Source of the DNA: Mercurialis annua
Lineage: Eukaryota; Streptophyta; Magnoliopsida; Malpighiales; Euphorbiaceae
Direction: 5' to 3'
NCBI RefSeq assembly: GCF_937616625.2
Contig: NC_065571.1
Span: forward strand, 54,731,651-54,795,650
Length of the DNA stretch: 64,000 nt
Shown: positions 12,978 to 26,174 of the stretch, one piece after another
How positions within the stretch are numbered: the stretch's first letter is position 1
Layout: every line of letters begins with the position of its first letter
Translations under genes and position numbers: made by a program
The notes under the pieces: generated by a model
What the model saw: only the letters and a program-made list of their open reading frames with translations
Databases searched by the model: none
What the model was told of the DNA's origin: nothing

Positions 12978-13123
12978 AATGAAACTTCAAAATCATCTCT
13001 AAATTCAAACTGATAGATTGTTAACTGCTCAGTTCATAAATTGTTCACAAAAAAGAACAAACTGAAAAAAATGCAAAGAGTGCATCAAATGTTCAACAAA
13101 TACAGTGGCTTAATAATTATGAG

Positions 13124-14870
13124 TTATGAGTTGGTTTTTCTGGTCTGAGCAGCGGTTCTGAGCATTCCAGCAGAGACGGAAGAAGCAGGATTCAAAGCCT
13201 TTCTAATCTTGAATATATTCCAAGCAGTACCAGCACAGTGCCCGGCCGTCGCAAACGCATCCTCTGTTGCCTCCCCTGCACTTTCACCAAACCTGCACCG
13301 CAACCGTAAATAAGCTTCTGCTCGATCCAGACCCGTAGAGTCAAATTGAAGGATTAGGATCCTCTCGAGTTCGAATGAACACGAGAAATCAAGTAGTATA
13401 TATTATTACCTGTTGCTGACCATTCTGCTTGTAGCCTTTGAAGTGGCAGATAAAGTTTGTTTTTCAGCAGCTTCAGCTGCATCTAGAATCTTGTCTGAAA
13501 TTTGCAAAATAAAACAGTGATTACATCTATTGATTCAACTAATTTCTTGTGAAGCAAGTTTTATTTTAGGGTTTAATTATACTTACTGACAGCATCAAGT
13601 GAAGCCAAGAGAACTTCCCCTGGAACCATGGATAAAAATGCTTTTCCTGCTTGTGATTTCACTAATGGAGCCATTACCGAACCGGTGGCGATTCCGACGC
13701 CATCGAGCATTGTTTTGCTCAGCTTTTCTGTCATCTTCGTCAGCTTTCTCACACTACATACATACACTCAGTAACCAATCATACATTTAATTAAAAATTA
13801 AGTATTAAAGATAATAAAATGTTTAAATATTTTGATTGCTTTATGTAAAAATGAAATGATAATTAGGTCAGATTACCGTTTCAAGCTGTTGTTGACTTTA
13901 GTGTTCTGTGTGGCCCCGGTACTTGTGTTGCTGCTCGTAGCTTTGGCACCATTTTTGTCCTCTGCAGCACGACTTTGAATCATTTCTCCTCCTTTATGAA
14001 CCTGCTTTCACATTCTTGTCAAAATGAGTAATTAAAGAGTGATAAAATGTTTTAAGAACCTGATCAGCCAGTCTCCAACCACTAATTAAAGACTAATCTA
14101 GTTTAATAACCGAACCAAACTAATTTATCGAAAACTTTGAAAAAAGGGTCAACGCGCTCTCTAGACTTGTGATATAGGGTCTGTTCCGATTAACGTTTAA
14201 TCGCCCTATTTGATGAGCTTTAGAAAATATCTGAGTTAAGTATGAATCTCAAATTCAAAAAAGAAAGAAACCAAACCTGATTAGTGTAAGCATTACTGCA
14301 CTTAAAGATGCCCTTAACAATCTGCCCAGTTCCACCAGCAATAGCCTTAGCCAAAAAATTATTATAATCTTCAACACTAGGCGCAAACTCTTTCCACTCA
14401 AGATCATTATTATTCTTCCTACTCTTCACAGACGACGACGACGACGACAACACAGAGCTAGAAAAACAAGAATGCTCCGCAAGAAAAGAATCCAAGAACC
14501 TCAAGCTACTATCACACTGCTCCAAGAAAGTGATCCCGTAGCTCAAAGGCTCGTCGCCATCTTTCATCGGCAAAGAGAACAGATAGTGTGAGGAATCAAG
14601 TTTCACTACTGGTTCATCTTTTGTTAATGGCCATTGAAGATTGTCGCCAACTTTTATGATTGTGGCTAGAGAAATATTGTCGTCCAAGATTCTTATAAGG
14701 TTGAACTCGCCGGTGGCGAGTTCGAAAGCTTCTCCTCCTTCCATGAGATGGACTGTGCATGCTGGGATTTTTAGAAATATTTCTTGTTTTAGATTCTTGG
14801 GTTCTGCTGGGTTTTCTTCAGGTTTCGTGGGAGAATTTGTTTTGGAACTTCTTGACCCAAAGCAGCCCAT
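13124..14870 (-). CDS. Senescence-domain protein, ERD7/SENESCENCE-related family
   Basis: Five exons join in frame: 14277-14870, 13877-14001, 13587-13753, 13410-13494 and 13124-13292, giving 379 residues. ERD7-family proteins are induced by dehydration and senescence, and some bind membrane lipids. The start MGCFGSRSS carries Gly2 and Cys3, the pattern for N-myristoylation plus palmitoylation. The N-terminal half has [21 protein letters not shown] and ends in a serine run coded by a short GAC/GTC triplet repeat near 14430-14450. The senescence domain runs from about residue 185 ([20 protein letters not shown]) to [20 protein letters not shown] and [14 protein letters not shown] poly-serine, low-complexity linker separates the halves. 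Which paralogue this is cannot be decided here. Confidence 0.9.
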
Positions 14871-16088
14871 TTTTGTGTGATCTTTGTTTGTTGTTGAGAG
14901 GAGAAATAAATTAAGGTGTTGGTTTAGGTGGGGAGGGAGATGAAAATGAAGAGAGAAAGGGAAGCTGTAAGCATAGTTTTATTGATTGATTCTTGGGTTG
15001 CTGTCTGTCTGTCACTTTATTCTATTCCTGATTTATAATTTTGCTGGTAAAGCCTAAAGACCTTTCGGCCGATGCAGGAAATGAATTGCCTTATAGCACA
15101 AGCAGAGGGGGGTCTAAATTTTATTTGTGCTTTCTTCTCCTCTCTTCAAAAATGTTATTTAAGTGATTTTTTTAATAAATGGATGGAGTTAACTAATTTT
15201 ATATTAAATTAATTTAATTATTAAATATAGAATACAATCGAAATTTTGTTTCAGTAGGTATTGAATGAATTTGAGTTTAATAAGTTTTATATTAGTAATT
15301 TTAAAATTGAAACTATTAATATATTTAAATATATATATATATATATATCTTTATTAATCTATTAAAATAAAATTAAAATGCTAGAATATACAAAATTGAA
15401 CATGATTTTTTTAGAAAAAAAAATATTACTATATAAATTCTATGTATAAAATATAATTTCACCAAAAAAAGAATAGGCTTTCTTGAGTGAAATCAGAAAA
15501 TAAATGTTATTTCCAACAAAAACCATAATATTAATTATTTTATCAGTAAACTATTATTAAATTTATTCATTAATTAAAAATTATAATATTAATGAAAAGT
15601 GAAAAAGAAAATAAAAAGAAATACTTTTTATATTTTAAAAATTCAAGGATGCTCTAAAACAAATTGGGTTTGTGTTGGGTCCAGTCCAGTTTTAAGCGAG
15701 AGCAAGTAAACCCATCAAAGGTTCAAAACTCAACAAAAACATATCTATATAATGTCAGCTTAAGATCAAAAACAACAAATCTAAAGAAATCAAATTAAAA
15801 AAATTGAAGAAACTTCACTCACTTGCCAGTTAATACTATAACTCTTTGCACTTTTAACTTACAAGCGCCTATTCAGCTCCCAATCACAGTCTTTTTATAT
15901 TTACACTGAAAAAGGTAAATACTTTATTTTGTTTGCATCCCCTATTTTTAACCCTTTCATAGATTCTAGTTTAGTTTAGTTAAAAAGCTTATGAATTGTG
16001 TGTAGTAGATCTTTTAGTAATGTGTTTTAAATTTTTAATCTTTGGTGAATGTGGGTATGCTGCAGTAAAAAGGAGCTGGATTTGAGAT
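14871..16088. other. Intergenic: ERD7-like promoter and 5' region of the cytochrome b5-like gene
   Basis: The genes on either side point outward, so both promoters lie here. On the minus strand a TATA-like ATTATAAATC lies near 15031-15040, about 165 bases before the ERD7-like start. A short AT microsatellite lies near 15330-15348. No further gene is seen. Confidence 0.5.
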
Positions 16089-17765
16089 ATGGTTATAGCT
16101 GTGGTGGCATTAATTTTGGGAATCTTATTGGGAGGTTTCATTTTGATTCCTCGAACCCTTAGTAAATCAGGTACATCATTGCCTTTCTTGGAATCAATTA
16201 AAAATCTAATCTTTTTGTAGAGAAAAAGAGACAGAGATTACGTTTTTCGCTATGTTTTGATGGGTGGAAATTTGTTGATCAATGCAGCTCAGGTAGAAAA
16301 GGTTGATTCGAGTAATACCCGAAAGAAGGTAATTGTGCTGATACTACAGCATTTTGCTTGTATTGCCTTATCTAGTTTACTATTTACTTGATGTCCAACA
16401 TTCGTATGTTAAGATAATAAAATTATTGTCGGAGACTCAGTTAACACGTCGATCATTTGGCTGCATTGAAAGGTCTAGAGTTCGATCTTTAGCAATCCCC
16501 ATTTGGTTTACCAAAAACATTTGAGCACAAGCTGAGGAAGGCATGTGTGCTTATTTTTTCACGCTTGAGATAATAGATTATTCTTAGGGTATCATCTAAC
16601 AACTTAACTTTTGGGTGAATTAGTTAATTGACAGCATCCCAATGCTTATTAAAGGATAGGGGATATATCCCTTTTTCCGTTATTTTGATGTAGTTCACGG
16701 TGACTGGTTCTTAAGTGCTAGATTTACCATTGTCACTGTAACAAACTGATGAAAATTAGTTTAAAAGATGAATTTGTGTTTTAAAGTTTGGGTATTATGA
16801 TCCTCTTAGAGCTTGATATATTGTTCCGAACTTTTTCATCAGTAAAAGCTCAATTTTTAAATTGTGATAACTACGTTTTGGATGAATTCACTTCTTACCT
16901 ATATAGATATAGCTGTTCATTGCCAGCATTTCATTCGGTAACAATGATACTATTGATTAAAGTTAGCTTCAATTGATTGTTATTCTATGATAGTACTTGA
17001 TAATATATTTTGGTGACCAACTTTTATGCTCTAAAGGCCTATCCACTTTTCTCCAAATGTATGATTATAAGTGAGAAGTTATCATGAATTTAGCGTTTGT
17101 GAATATACGGACCCGCAAAGTGAAGATGCTATTTCTATTTATATCAATGTTTCTAATTTCTTCATCTTTTGAACAAACCGTTTTTGTTCTTAGGAACCCA
17201 GACTTTGCAATAAAGCTGAAATCTCTTTACATGATAAGAGAACTGATTGTTGGATTATTATCAAAGGAAAGGTATGGTATTAGTTTTTTAGTTCAATCCT
17301 CCAAATGAAATTCAGAAGTACCTCTCATTTTTGAGAAATTTAATGGGTCGACTAATTGACACTTCGTAATCCCACATATTTTTTTTTATAATCATAGGTA
17401 TATGATGTTACCTCATACGTAGAAGTACATCCTGGAGGCGATGCCATCCTATCACATGCTGGAGGTGATGCAACCGAAGGGTTTTATGGGTATGTATCGC
17501 ATTAGAATCTGAATTGTTAATCGGTCACAAGTGTCTCCCCGACTCCCTCCATAAAAATGTCAAGGAGCAGGTTTCTTAATGTCATCAAACTTGTTTTTGG
17601 CTCAGAATATCATTTTTTTGCATTGCCTGACAGTAAGCACATTATCACTGACTTTATTGCCTCACCTTCTCTTCCATTTTCAACCATGTATTTGACAGGC
17701 CACAACACGCTTCTCTAGTCTATGACATGGTTGACGAATTCTATATCGGAGATCTGGAGCAGTAA
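16089..17765 (+). CDS. Cytochrome b5-like protein with N-terminal membrane anchor (CB5LP type)
   Basis: Five exons join in frame: 16089-16170, 16288-16328, 17194-17271, 17398-17489 and 17699-17765, giving 119 residues. The N-terminus (MVIAVVALILGILLGGFILI) is a hydrophobic signal anchor. This differs from classical plant b5, which is anchored at its C-terminus. The heme domain begins at about residue 50 with ISLHDKRTDCWIIIKGKVYDVTSY. The axial histidines should be His78 in VHPGGDAIL and His101 in GPQHASLVYD, 23 residues apart. Length and layout match Arabidopsis CB5LP (At1g60660), from memory. As an electron carrier it would serve membrane oxidases or desaturases; the partner is unknown. Confidence 0.88.
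16435..16600 (+). mobile_element. Possible SINE remnant in intron 2 of the cytochrome b5-like gene
   Basis: A box B-like gagttcgatc (about 16480-16489) follows a weak box A-like stretch, as in a tRNA-derived SINE head. No target duplication or poly(A) tail was found, so this is tentative. Confidence 0.25.
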
Positions 17766-18341
17766 CTATTGAAGGCATTAAGTACCAAAGTTACAAAGAG
17801 CTGTGCTGAGACAATCTTATTCATCTGCCTGCTGCGCTGCTGTTTCTGCAAAATAGTTTGCCAGTATTGTGTAGTATTCTGTATTCCATTTCCTCATTTT
17901 TGTTAAGACCTTCATTTGATTGAACGATAAGGATAAATCAATTTGTTTCACTTTTTTAGCGGATGAGCAATGTAGAAGCAGAAAAGACAAATTAGACTTC
18001 ATTGACGCTTTAGACCAGAAAATGATATGATAACAAAAAGGAAATTGAAATTTTGTTCACATTAAATTTAATATTTCACAACTGTGTAACATTACATAAA
18101 TTACAGAACCGACAAGTTAAAAATTACAAAATCAGCCGAGGCATAATGACCTAAACTGAAGAATAAAAATGGATTGAATGGAGAGGATGAAAAAATAGAC
18201 AAAAATTCCTAAATCTCTAAAATAAATAACCCTATCCCAAAACCACACTCAAGAATTTTGTATCCCAGTACCTAACTGCAAATCAGATGTTTATAAATGG
18301 GGAAAAATAAAAAGATTTTGTTCATTCAAACCCATATCTAG
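17766..18341. other. Convergent 3' region between the cytochrome b5-like and glucosylceramide synthase genes
   Basis: The two neighbours converge, so this stretch holds both 3' untranslated regions and a short spacer. No additional coding sequence was recognised. Confidence 0.5.
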
Positions 18342-21300
18342 CTAGCTATCAAATTTCTTTGGTTGAAACCATTGAGCTAAAGTTTTTGTCAAAGAGCCAA
18401 TAAAAGAGGTTCTAGGTGGAGCTCCTTTCTTCCCATATATATTTTTTCCTCCCAAGTCTGTGTAAATAGGTCCCTCCTTATCCTTGCTCCTTTCAATCTG
18501 CATTACAAAAAAGTAGTAAAAGTGTAAAACAATGGCATTTGATGCTAAAACCAATTATGTGCAAAAACCGACAAATTCCGTTTGACACTATAAAAGCATT
18601 TTGATTTTTCAGTTCAGTTTGATTTTGAACATACAAAAATTACAGTTAAATTTTCGTACAAACTGAACTAAACTGACTAGTCTGGTCTGGTTTGGTATAT
18701 AAAAATTTACATTCTTTAACAACAATCGTCCGAGTTCTACTGCTAACTCGGAATCTGGCATGAAAAAGAAGCAATGAAGCTTAAAAAGAGGTACCTTGTA
18801 GATCTTCCCGTTCTTCAGGTGGTACCTTATACCAGACCAATTTATGGACTGAGAGAAGTGCGAACGGAATGCAGATACGGGATACAAGAAGTTATCTACC
18901 AACAGTGCTATAAATACCTGTTACAGTGCAAATAATTTTGTTCACATTTGTTGCAGGTCAGCACTAATCACTTATTATTATTTTTTCAGAGATAGTCCTA
19001 ATCTAGGTTAGCTGTTAGATATATTCTATGTTAAATCAGCCTTATCTTGGTTACGCTGAGACTCGAAGCCGAGACTTCAGGAATGCACTTGGAGGACATA
19101 GTCCTTAACTAAGTACAACTTAGCTATTGTTGACATGTCGTTAAAGAATAAAAATCCTCAGCAAAAAGTACAAATTCAAAAGATACAATCGACCCTCTAA
19201 TAATTAATACTCTATAAATTAATAATTCTAATAATTAATTAATTTTCAAGGAACCAATTTTAATATTACGTCTTATAAAGTACTCAATAAATTAATAATT
19301 CTAATAATTAATAAATTTTTAATCCACCATGTATATTAATTATTAGAGGGTCGACTGCAATTAAAAATAAAATCAAGCAGGCAAATATCAACAATGGTGT
19401 AGAAACTCAAGGGGTGTTTGGCATTGAGTTTCAAAATAGTGCCTTTTCAAAGCAAAAATTATCAACTGTTTTAGAATTTTGAGAATTGATGTTTGAGAAA
19501 AGCAAGTAAAACAGATATTTCTTTAACAGGGTTGGAAAGAACAGTTTTTTAGAAATTTAAAAAATCAAACAATAAATTCGAATAAAAATTTCAAAAAAGC
19601 GCTTTTCTGACACCAGACTTCATGCCAACTGACAATCTTTAATACATAAATACCACATAAAAATTCATGAATGGGCCGACATAGAATGGAAAAATAGAAA
19701 TACTCACAAGAACCCAGTTGTAAGTAGCAAGAGAGAGTCTAGGTGACTCGGGAGAAAGCAAATTGCATAATTGAACTTCTACCCTTGTCAAATTCCACAT
19801 TGAAGAAAGTTCAATAAAGGTGCATACGGTCAGACAGGTCACTAGTAACAACCCTGGACACAAAAGCATTTCAGACAATTTTAAGCATACGATTTGAGGA
19901 GAGAGTCTATCTGAATAAGTAAAGTCTCTTTTGATGAAGGCATTGACACTATAAATTAACAAAAGAAAAAATTAACGTGCCCACCGTTAGAAACAAACGC
20001 TGTTTCCTCCTGTGCATATCCTCGCATATAGATTCGAAGTGCTGCTGCAACGTGAATCATAGCCATAAAGAACGGCGTCACAAATCCCCATGACAAATAG
20101 CAATGTACAGAAAATAATGCTTTGTTCATCATCCAATTGACCTTCGTGGTATACGATTCCAAAACGAAAGTTTGTTTGCGCAAGTAATTCCAGTACCTAG
20201 ACAAAATCAGCAAAGTCATCAAGGATAAAGAAATGCAGGATGCTCAAATATAAACAAGTGAATATTACAAACCTTGAAAAACTAAGATCGCTAGCAAGAG
20301 GGTGAGGGAAAACAGCAACTGGAGGTGATGAAATTAGCCTCTTATGAGCCCCTATAAGGGATGATAAAGTGAGCCATAAAAGAGTTGAAATCTGTCTATT
20401 TGGCATTAAAGTTGAAATTGATTTTGAAAGTTATTATTGCAAAAAGCATACTCCCTCCGTTCTTTTTTTACTTGCCATCTAGCCAAATGTATTTGCCTAT
20501 AACAATTTATCCTTTTAACTTGATTAATAGGGCTATATCAGTCTTTTAAATTTATAATTTAAGACAAAAATGACAGTTTCTTGATATGCACAATTTTAAC
20601 TAAATGGACAAATTAAAAAAAATAACGGACGGAGTGCTGTTTAACTGGTTCTACATAAAACCGTGCAGTTTAACTGGTTCTACAAGTTTTATGACCACAA
20701 CATATCAACCCTACATTAAAAACCCACAAAACTAAAAAAAATAACTAGAAATAATTTGTACTTATTCATCGTCTTCAATCAATATATTGAAGAAATTAAT
20801 GTCCTTTATAACTACTACAGCAAGAATGCCAAACCGACCCTGAGCAAAATAATATCAGCAAATTGATTTCTTTACCAGCTATAGCTGCAAGAGTCATGTC
20901 ATCAGAGTATCCACCATCTCGGAGTTCTGAGACCACACCACAGCGGTTATATCTGAAATCATCAGCATGCATCTGAAAAGGACCAGAACACAAAGGTAAC
21001 TTTTCAATCCTGTGTGCCTATATTTAAAACCATAGCAGCACTAGCTTACCATCATGCACCCTCCCCATAGAAAGAATGTTCTTCCGCCAGTTGCAAATCC
21101 CATTGAACAAGGCTGTTCAAAGTAAAACATCCAACATAGTCATGAGTTGAACCATATAACAATAGGTGAAAATGAAGAAGGCTTATGAAGCATAGCATAA
21201 AATGGCAATGATAATAGAAAGGTGATTATCGCTCTTGTGAGGAGAACTTGCAATCCATAATCTTTAAAATCTAAAAATAACAGGCACATGAGCCACTTAT

Positions 21301-24300
21301 CCCAGCCCTTTTTGCAATAGTGCTTCTAATAGCAATCTCTGTTTGCAATAGTGCTTCTAATAGCAATCTCTGTTTGCAATAGTGCTTCTAATAGCAATCT
21401 CTGTTTGCAATAGTGCTTCTAATAGCAATCTCTGTTTCAAGAGATAACAGGCCATGAGCCACTTATCCCAGCCCTTTTATTCAAAGAGAATTTACAAAGC
21501 TCAAGAACCAATTCAGCTTCAGGACACAATCAACAAAGGCCCAAGCTTTCTGATATATATTCAAATTAATATATAACATGCAATTGTTAAAAGCATGTGG
21601 AACTATAAGGAAAATTAAGGTGGGAGAAGTTACAAAGAATGCCATACCATATGATATTCATAGATGCAGTAACTTCCTAAAGTCCCTGAAGGTAGATCAA
21701 GAGGATATCCAGTTTGTATAAATATCTGCATATCGTTGCCAATTAATTGAAAGCCATAAAAATGAATCCACTAATATAGGCCCTTGCACCAATAACTATA
21801 CCAAGAGTCCATACCTCCGGATTTTTTTCCATTTCAGCAGTGAGGGCTCCAATTGACCCAGGGTGCAGCCTAACATCATCATCTAGAAATAGTACATACT
21901 TGGTGTCTTTATGCATTCTCTCCACTCCAAACTAGACCAAACAAAATCACCATTACATAAGTTAAAACTAAGCAAAACATGTTCCCGGACAAGACTATCA
22001 AAAAGCTGCAGATGCTATAAGTACAGGCACTAACTTATTAAACAATAATGCAAATGCAGGTATCCTGCTTTTCTAAATGACTTCAAATGGAATATAAAAT
22101 GGTCAGTACTATCCCAGCAATGAATCTTAAGCAGACGATACTGATTGAGAAGAACTTTGGAATCTACAGTCATGTTATACAAATGAAAACAGGAAATTGT
22201 TTCAGCATAGGACCTCGTACATACCAACTGGTTGTGAATCTTCTGACTACAAGTTGTTGAGAAACCAGCAACAATAATTTTAGCCTCGACATGATCCTGC
22301 ATTAATTTTAAAATTTTATACTCATAAGTCATAAACTTAATAACTAATTAATTTTTAAGAAAATCATACATGCAATTGCAGCATTTCCAACATTCGTGAT
22401 GCTTATAGAATGAGTATCCATATTTACTAGTGAATTATTTAAATTTTAAAACTTCTATAGTGTTTCTTTTAAAAATAATATGTAACTGTTTTTCACATTT
22501 CAAAATCCAGAGCCTGAATGTCAGAACAAGCAAATGCATACAATTAAAAAGGGAGAAAAGATAAAAAATGATACTACAAATCCCTCACACAGAGAGAACT
22601 CATATGCATGCACAGGGAAAAAAGAGCACCATCGGAAATAAATGTTTATAAAATGTAATATTCTTAATGATGTTCCATCATAAAAAAAACGACGGTTATG
22701 AGAAAAAGAACAAAAAAGTTGTTTTACCATGAGTATCCCAAAGACATTGATTCAACATGAATAATATTTCATTGACATCTATTTCACAATTAACAGATGG
22801 AAAACAGAAAACAGTAGAAATAAAGTAGATTATTGAAATATCACGAACCTTATATTCAGATATTAAATGAGATACAGCATGGTAAGCAGGGTCTTCTGTG
22901 CTTTCCACTATAAAAAGGAATTCTACAGGACCACCATATAGAGATGTGATCTGCATGAATTTAACATTCAAAAATCATAAGCCATGACACTTGAATAACA
23001 CCAGTTTTTCCAAGAAACAAGGCAAGGCCAAAAGAAACAATAAATAGCGTATGAAATAGAAGAAAGCCATTAAGTCGTGAATCCTCGCAAACAATAACTC
23101 TAAATTTCTAACAAACAAAATCGAAGAAATAAGATCGGAATGAATTTTTGCTAATAAAGACCCAAATGGCGAAGTTTTTTTGTGCATAAGAAAATAATGA
23201 AAGTTGAACTTGTTGACTGAGAAACTTATAGCAATAAAGAATATGTCCTCCAAAAGAAGGCCTTGAATTTATGATTTACCTGACTTCTCCAATTATGTAG
23301 ATTGAATTCTCCAAACCCCTTTAATGGCATAACAACAGAGACTCGAGGCAGATTGACCTGATTTGAGTGCTCCAATTCATTGATATCATGACAAAGAAAA
23401 GAAAAGCTATTGCCAGCTCTCATACTTTCCTTCATCCGTTTGAATTCTCTATTCCTGCGAGAAAGAAATCAGTAATGATAATTAGTAAAAAGCATAGGCA
23501 AGTTAATCTAATATGAAAATGGCAGATTGGAGTTCATCAGTCCATGAAGTTTTAAAATTGTGTTCCTGCGTCTCATACCTGACATAAGCAGCCAAAACCC
23601 ACCCAAGAGCAAGAATTAAGCAGATTGCACATCCCTAAAGCATTAAATTGATAGTTACAATCACGGTATACTCCACAAGCAAGAAGAAGTGCTCCATATA
23701 TAAAAAAAACAAATTCTCAAAATCGCCAGAACCAATCTCACCACAACTTGCAGAAACCGACTCAAGTTATACAATACAATTCTCTTAAATAAACAAAAAA
23801 TCTTCAACTACTTCGTATATTATACCAATAGGGAAACCCAACTATTTAGATGAAATTAGCAAATAATGTAGAGCTCTCAGTACAAAATACGTTTAATTTA
23901 AGCCATCATCTCATAATTCTTGCCTAATTGTCCAACAATGAGAGATTACCATTCATCTCAAGCATCTGTAACAGGAATTTCCATTGCTAATTAAGAGGAA
24001 GAAAGAAAAAGTTCCCAACTATCAAAACAAAAAAAAAGTTAACAACTTTTTAAAATCCTAACTTGTAGTGAAGTTTACAAGGCATAAAGGTACAATTTTT
24101 TTTATCATTGCACAATAGAAAAACAATGCAAACATGCAATATGAATATAATTGAAGCACAGATAATGTAATGTACAAATTATTAATCAAAAATTTTAAAA
24201 AGTTAAGGAAGCAAAAACAAACAAATCATATAGGCGGATCTAAGGGGGGGAAAAACCTGGATCTGAATAAAAATGGCGAAGGGAGAGCAAAAAGCTCTAC

Positions 24301-24343
24301 TGAGAGAGAAGAGAAACAAATCAATATATTCAAATACCGCCAT
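18342..24343 (-). CDS. GCS: Glucosylceramide synthase (ceramide glucosyltransferase, GT21)
   Basis: The enzyme moves glucose from UDP-glucose to ceramide in ER/Golgi membranes, making plant glucosylceramides. Fourteen GT-AG exons join in frame: 24257-24343, 23579-23634, 23280-23454, 22849-22950, 22225-22296, 21815-21931, 21648-21725, 21050-21112, 20876-20972, 20273-20351, 19985-20196, 19708-19853, 18795-18917 and 18342-18497. The product is 520 residues, against 519 for Arabidopsis At2g19880 as recalled. A membrane segment at residues 30-47 is followed by VSVVMPLKGFGE. GT2-type acidic motifs are LFLDDDVRL (D181-183) and GGYSDDMTLAA (D274-275). The (Q/R)xxRW-equivalent is SRYWNY (about 308-313). 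Hydrophobic C-terminal segments follow. An upstream in-frame ATG at 24385 would add 14 residues; I prefer 24343 because it matches the family start. Confidence 0.93.
19040..19140 (-). mobile_element. Possible SINE remnant in intron 12 of GCS
   Basis: On the minus strand a box A-like tacttagttaaggac precedes a box B-like GGCTTCGAGTCTC about 45 bases later. This is a tRNA-derived SINE head. No clean ends were found. Confidence 0.4.
19186..19357. mobile_element. Foldback MITE in intron 12 of GCS
   Basis: The 172-bp element has inverted ends, CAATCGACCCTCTAATAATT at the left and CAGTCGACCCTCTAATAATT read from the right. Its interior is built from AT-rich units (taataattctaataattaat) that also appear twice. 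It has no coding capacity. The target duplication is unclear. Confidence 0.65.
20451..20634. mobile_element. MITE, Tc1/mariner type, family 1 copy B
   Basis: This is a shorter relative of the element at 5798-6061. The left end CTCCCTCCGTTCTTTTTTTA and the inverted right end CTCCGTCCGTTATTTTTTTT both lead into CTTGCCATCTAGCC or TTGTCCATTTAG. A TA precedes the left end (20449-20450); the right flank TG is imperfect. It sits in intron 9 of GCS. Confidence 0.7.
21281..21480. repeat. Nested tandem repeat in intron 7 of GCS (4 x 31 bp)
   Basis: Four head-to-tail copies of a 31-bp unit that begins TTTGCAATAGTGCTTC and ends GCAATCTCTG occupy 21311-21434. They appear identical. The array is bracketed by two near-identical copies of gagccacttatcccagccc, at about 21288-21308 and 21456-21476. 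Confidence 0.85.
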
Positions 24344-26174
24344 TGTTTCCCTTCTCCCTCTCTCCGATGAACTGCGTCTCTTCAAATTCCGTTTGTTTGA
24401 CCTACAAATTCCAATTACAAAGCTCCTAAATTAAACCACTGAACAAAAAAATCCCTAAATTTCAGGTAAACAACACAATTAATTCTCTATTTATCTGAAA
24501 ACACTGAATGTACCTTTTTTAAATATTATTCAATTATTTTCTCTGTCAAATGATTAACATTAAATTAGATAAAAAAATATTTAAATTTATCAATGCAGGA
24601 TGAACTGGTGAGGTCCCATTTTTGAAAAATATTTAAGAAAAAATTAAATAGAACGGAGAGGGAGAGACCGTTATACAAAAATGGTTAATTGGTTATTTAT
24701 GGGGAGAGAGAAAGAATGATTGCGAGCAAGAGAATTAAAAGAACCGGAGCGTGGGCGCGTGTATGTTTTTATTATACTGGTTTGATTTGAAAATCGGATA
24801 ATGCCGCTTTCTGATCCGAATCTCCTTCATTGGTGTCGCTTTTATGCAGAGGTGGCAATTGGTTCGGTTTCCCGGATTTGGATCGGATCTGTTTGTATTT
24901 GAATCACTTCATATTATATAGTCTTTCACAATAAAAAAAAAAGGATTAATTTTAGAGAAAAAAGTTGTTTATGCCCTTAAAATTTGATGAAATATGCGTA
25001 ACGTTTAAAAAGTGAACATTCAAGTTTTTCAATTTTAACAACCAAGCCCCGAACGTCTTATTTATGAGTCAAAATCGGGACTTGATTATTTATTTTTTAA
25101 AATATTAGGGGCTCACTTGATCCTATAGATAAACTTTAGAGGTATAAATGATCAATGATTTTTTTAATTTTAAAATATATTTTTAGAAGAAAATAATACA
25201 CATTGTTACAATTTCAATGTATACAGATACTATCTGATTAGATATCCAACCAAATTTAATGGATAATTTTCACTAAACGTCCCTTAATTATCCCTCTATT
25301 CCAACATTGTCCTTAAATTTAAATTTGTATTCTAATTATCCCAAAAAACCTATTTAATAACTTGATAGTCCCTCTTTTTAATTTTATTAGCTTTTGATGA
25401 TGTGCCACCTAACTTGATAGTCTATTTAATAATAAGATTCAATTAAATTTTTTTAAAAAAGTAACGAGTTTCATAGGATTCACATGGATGAATGTCTCTA
25501 AATGCACTATCAAGTCAAATGACGCATTATCAAAAATTAACATAGTTAAAATAATTTATAATAGAAAGAATCGACGAATTATTAAACTAAATTTTTGAGA
25601 CAAATAAAGCATGAAGTAAAATTTGAGGACAATTTTAAGAGAGAAAATAATTTAAAGACAATTGACAAAAATCATATAAATTTTTATGACATTTTGCGTT
25701 ATTGCGTCAGCCTGATAGGCCTAATGCTTAAAAACATCCGACCTCTTAGCCCTTTTCAATCCTATTATGACGTTGAAAACTGATCAATTTTACTCTACTT
25801 CGTCTTTTCTCGTTTCAATTGTATGCTTAAGCATCAAATTAACATTTTTTATTTGCAAAAAGTTTTAAAAAAAATTCTTCAAAAAATATCAATTTAATAC
25901 AAAAAGACAATTTTAATGTAAAAATTGAACTTTTTCCAAATGCAAAGAGATTAATTTATTGCTTAAGAGTATAGTTGAAATAAAAGATACGAAATAAAAT
26001 AAAATTGACAATTTTTCAACATCAGGGTACTATTGAAAATGGGTTAAAAGGTGTTTTTAAGACATCAGAATACATACTTGAATTTATTTTTCATGTCTAA
26101 ATGGGTCCAAAAGTTAAACTTGAATTTACTTTGGGATTATTTCACAAGAGTAAAAAAAGTCGTTTACTTTTGAA
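24344..26174. other. GCS promoter region and AT-rich spacer
   Basis: The 5' leader and promoter of GCS lie next to 24344; no clear TATA box was fixed. The remainder is AT-rich with no recognised gene or element boundary. Confidence 0.5.
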
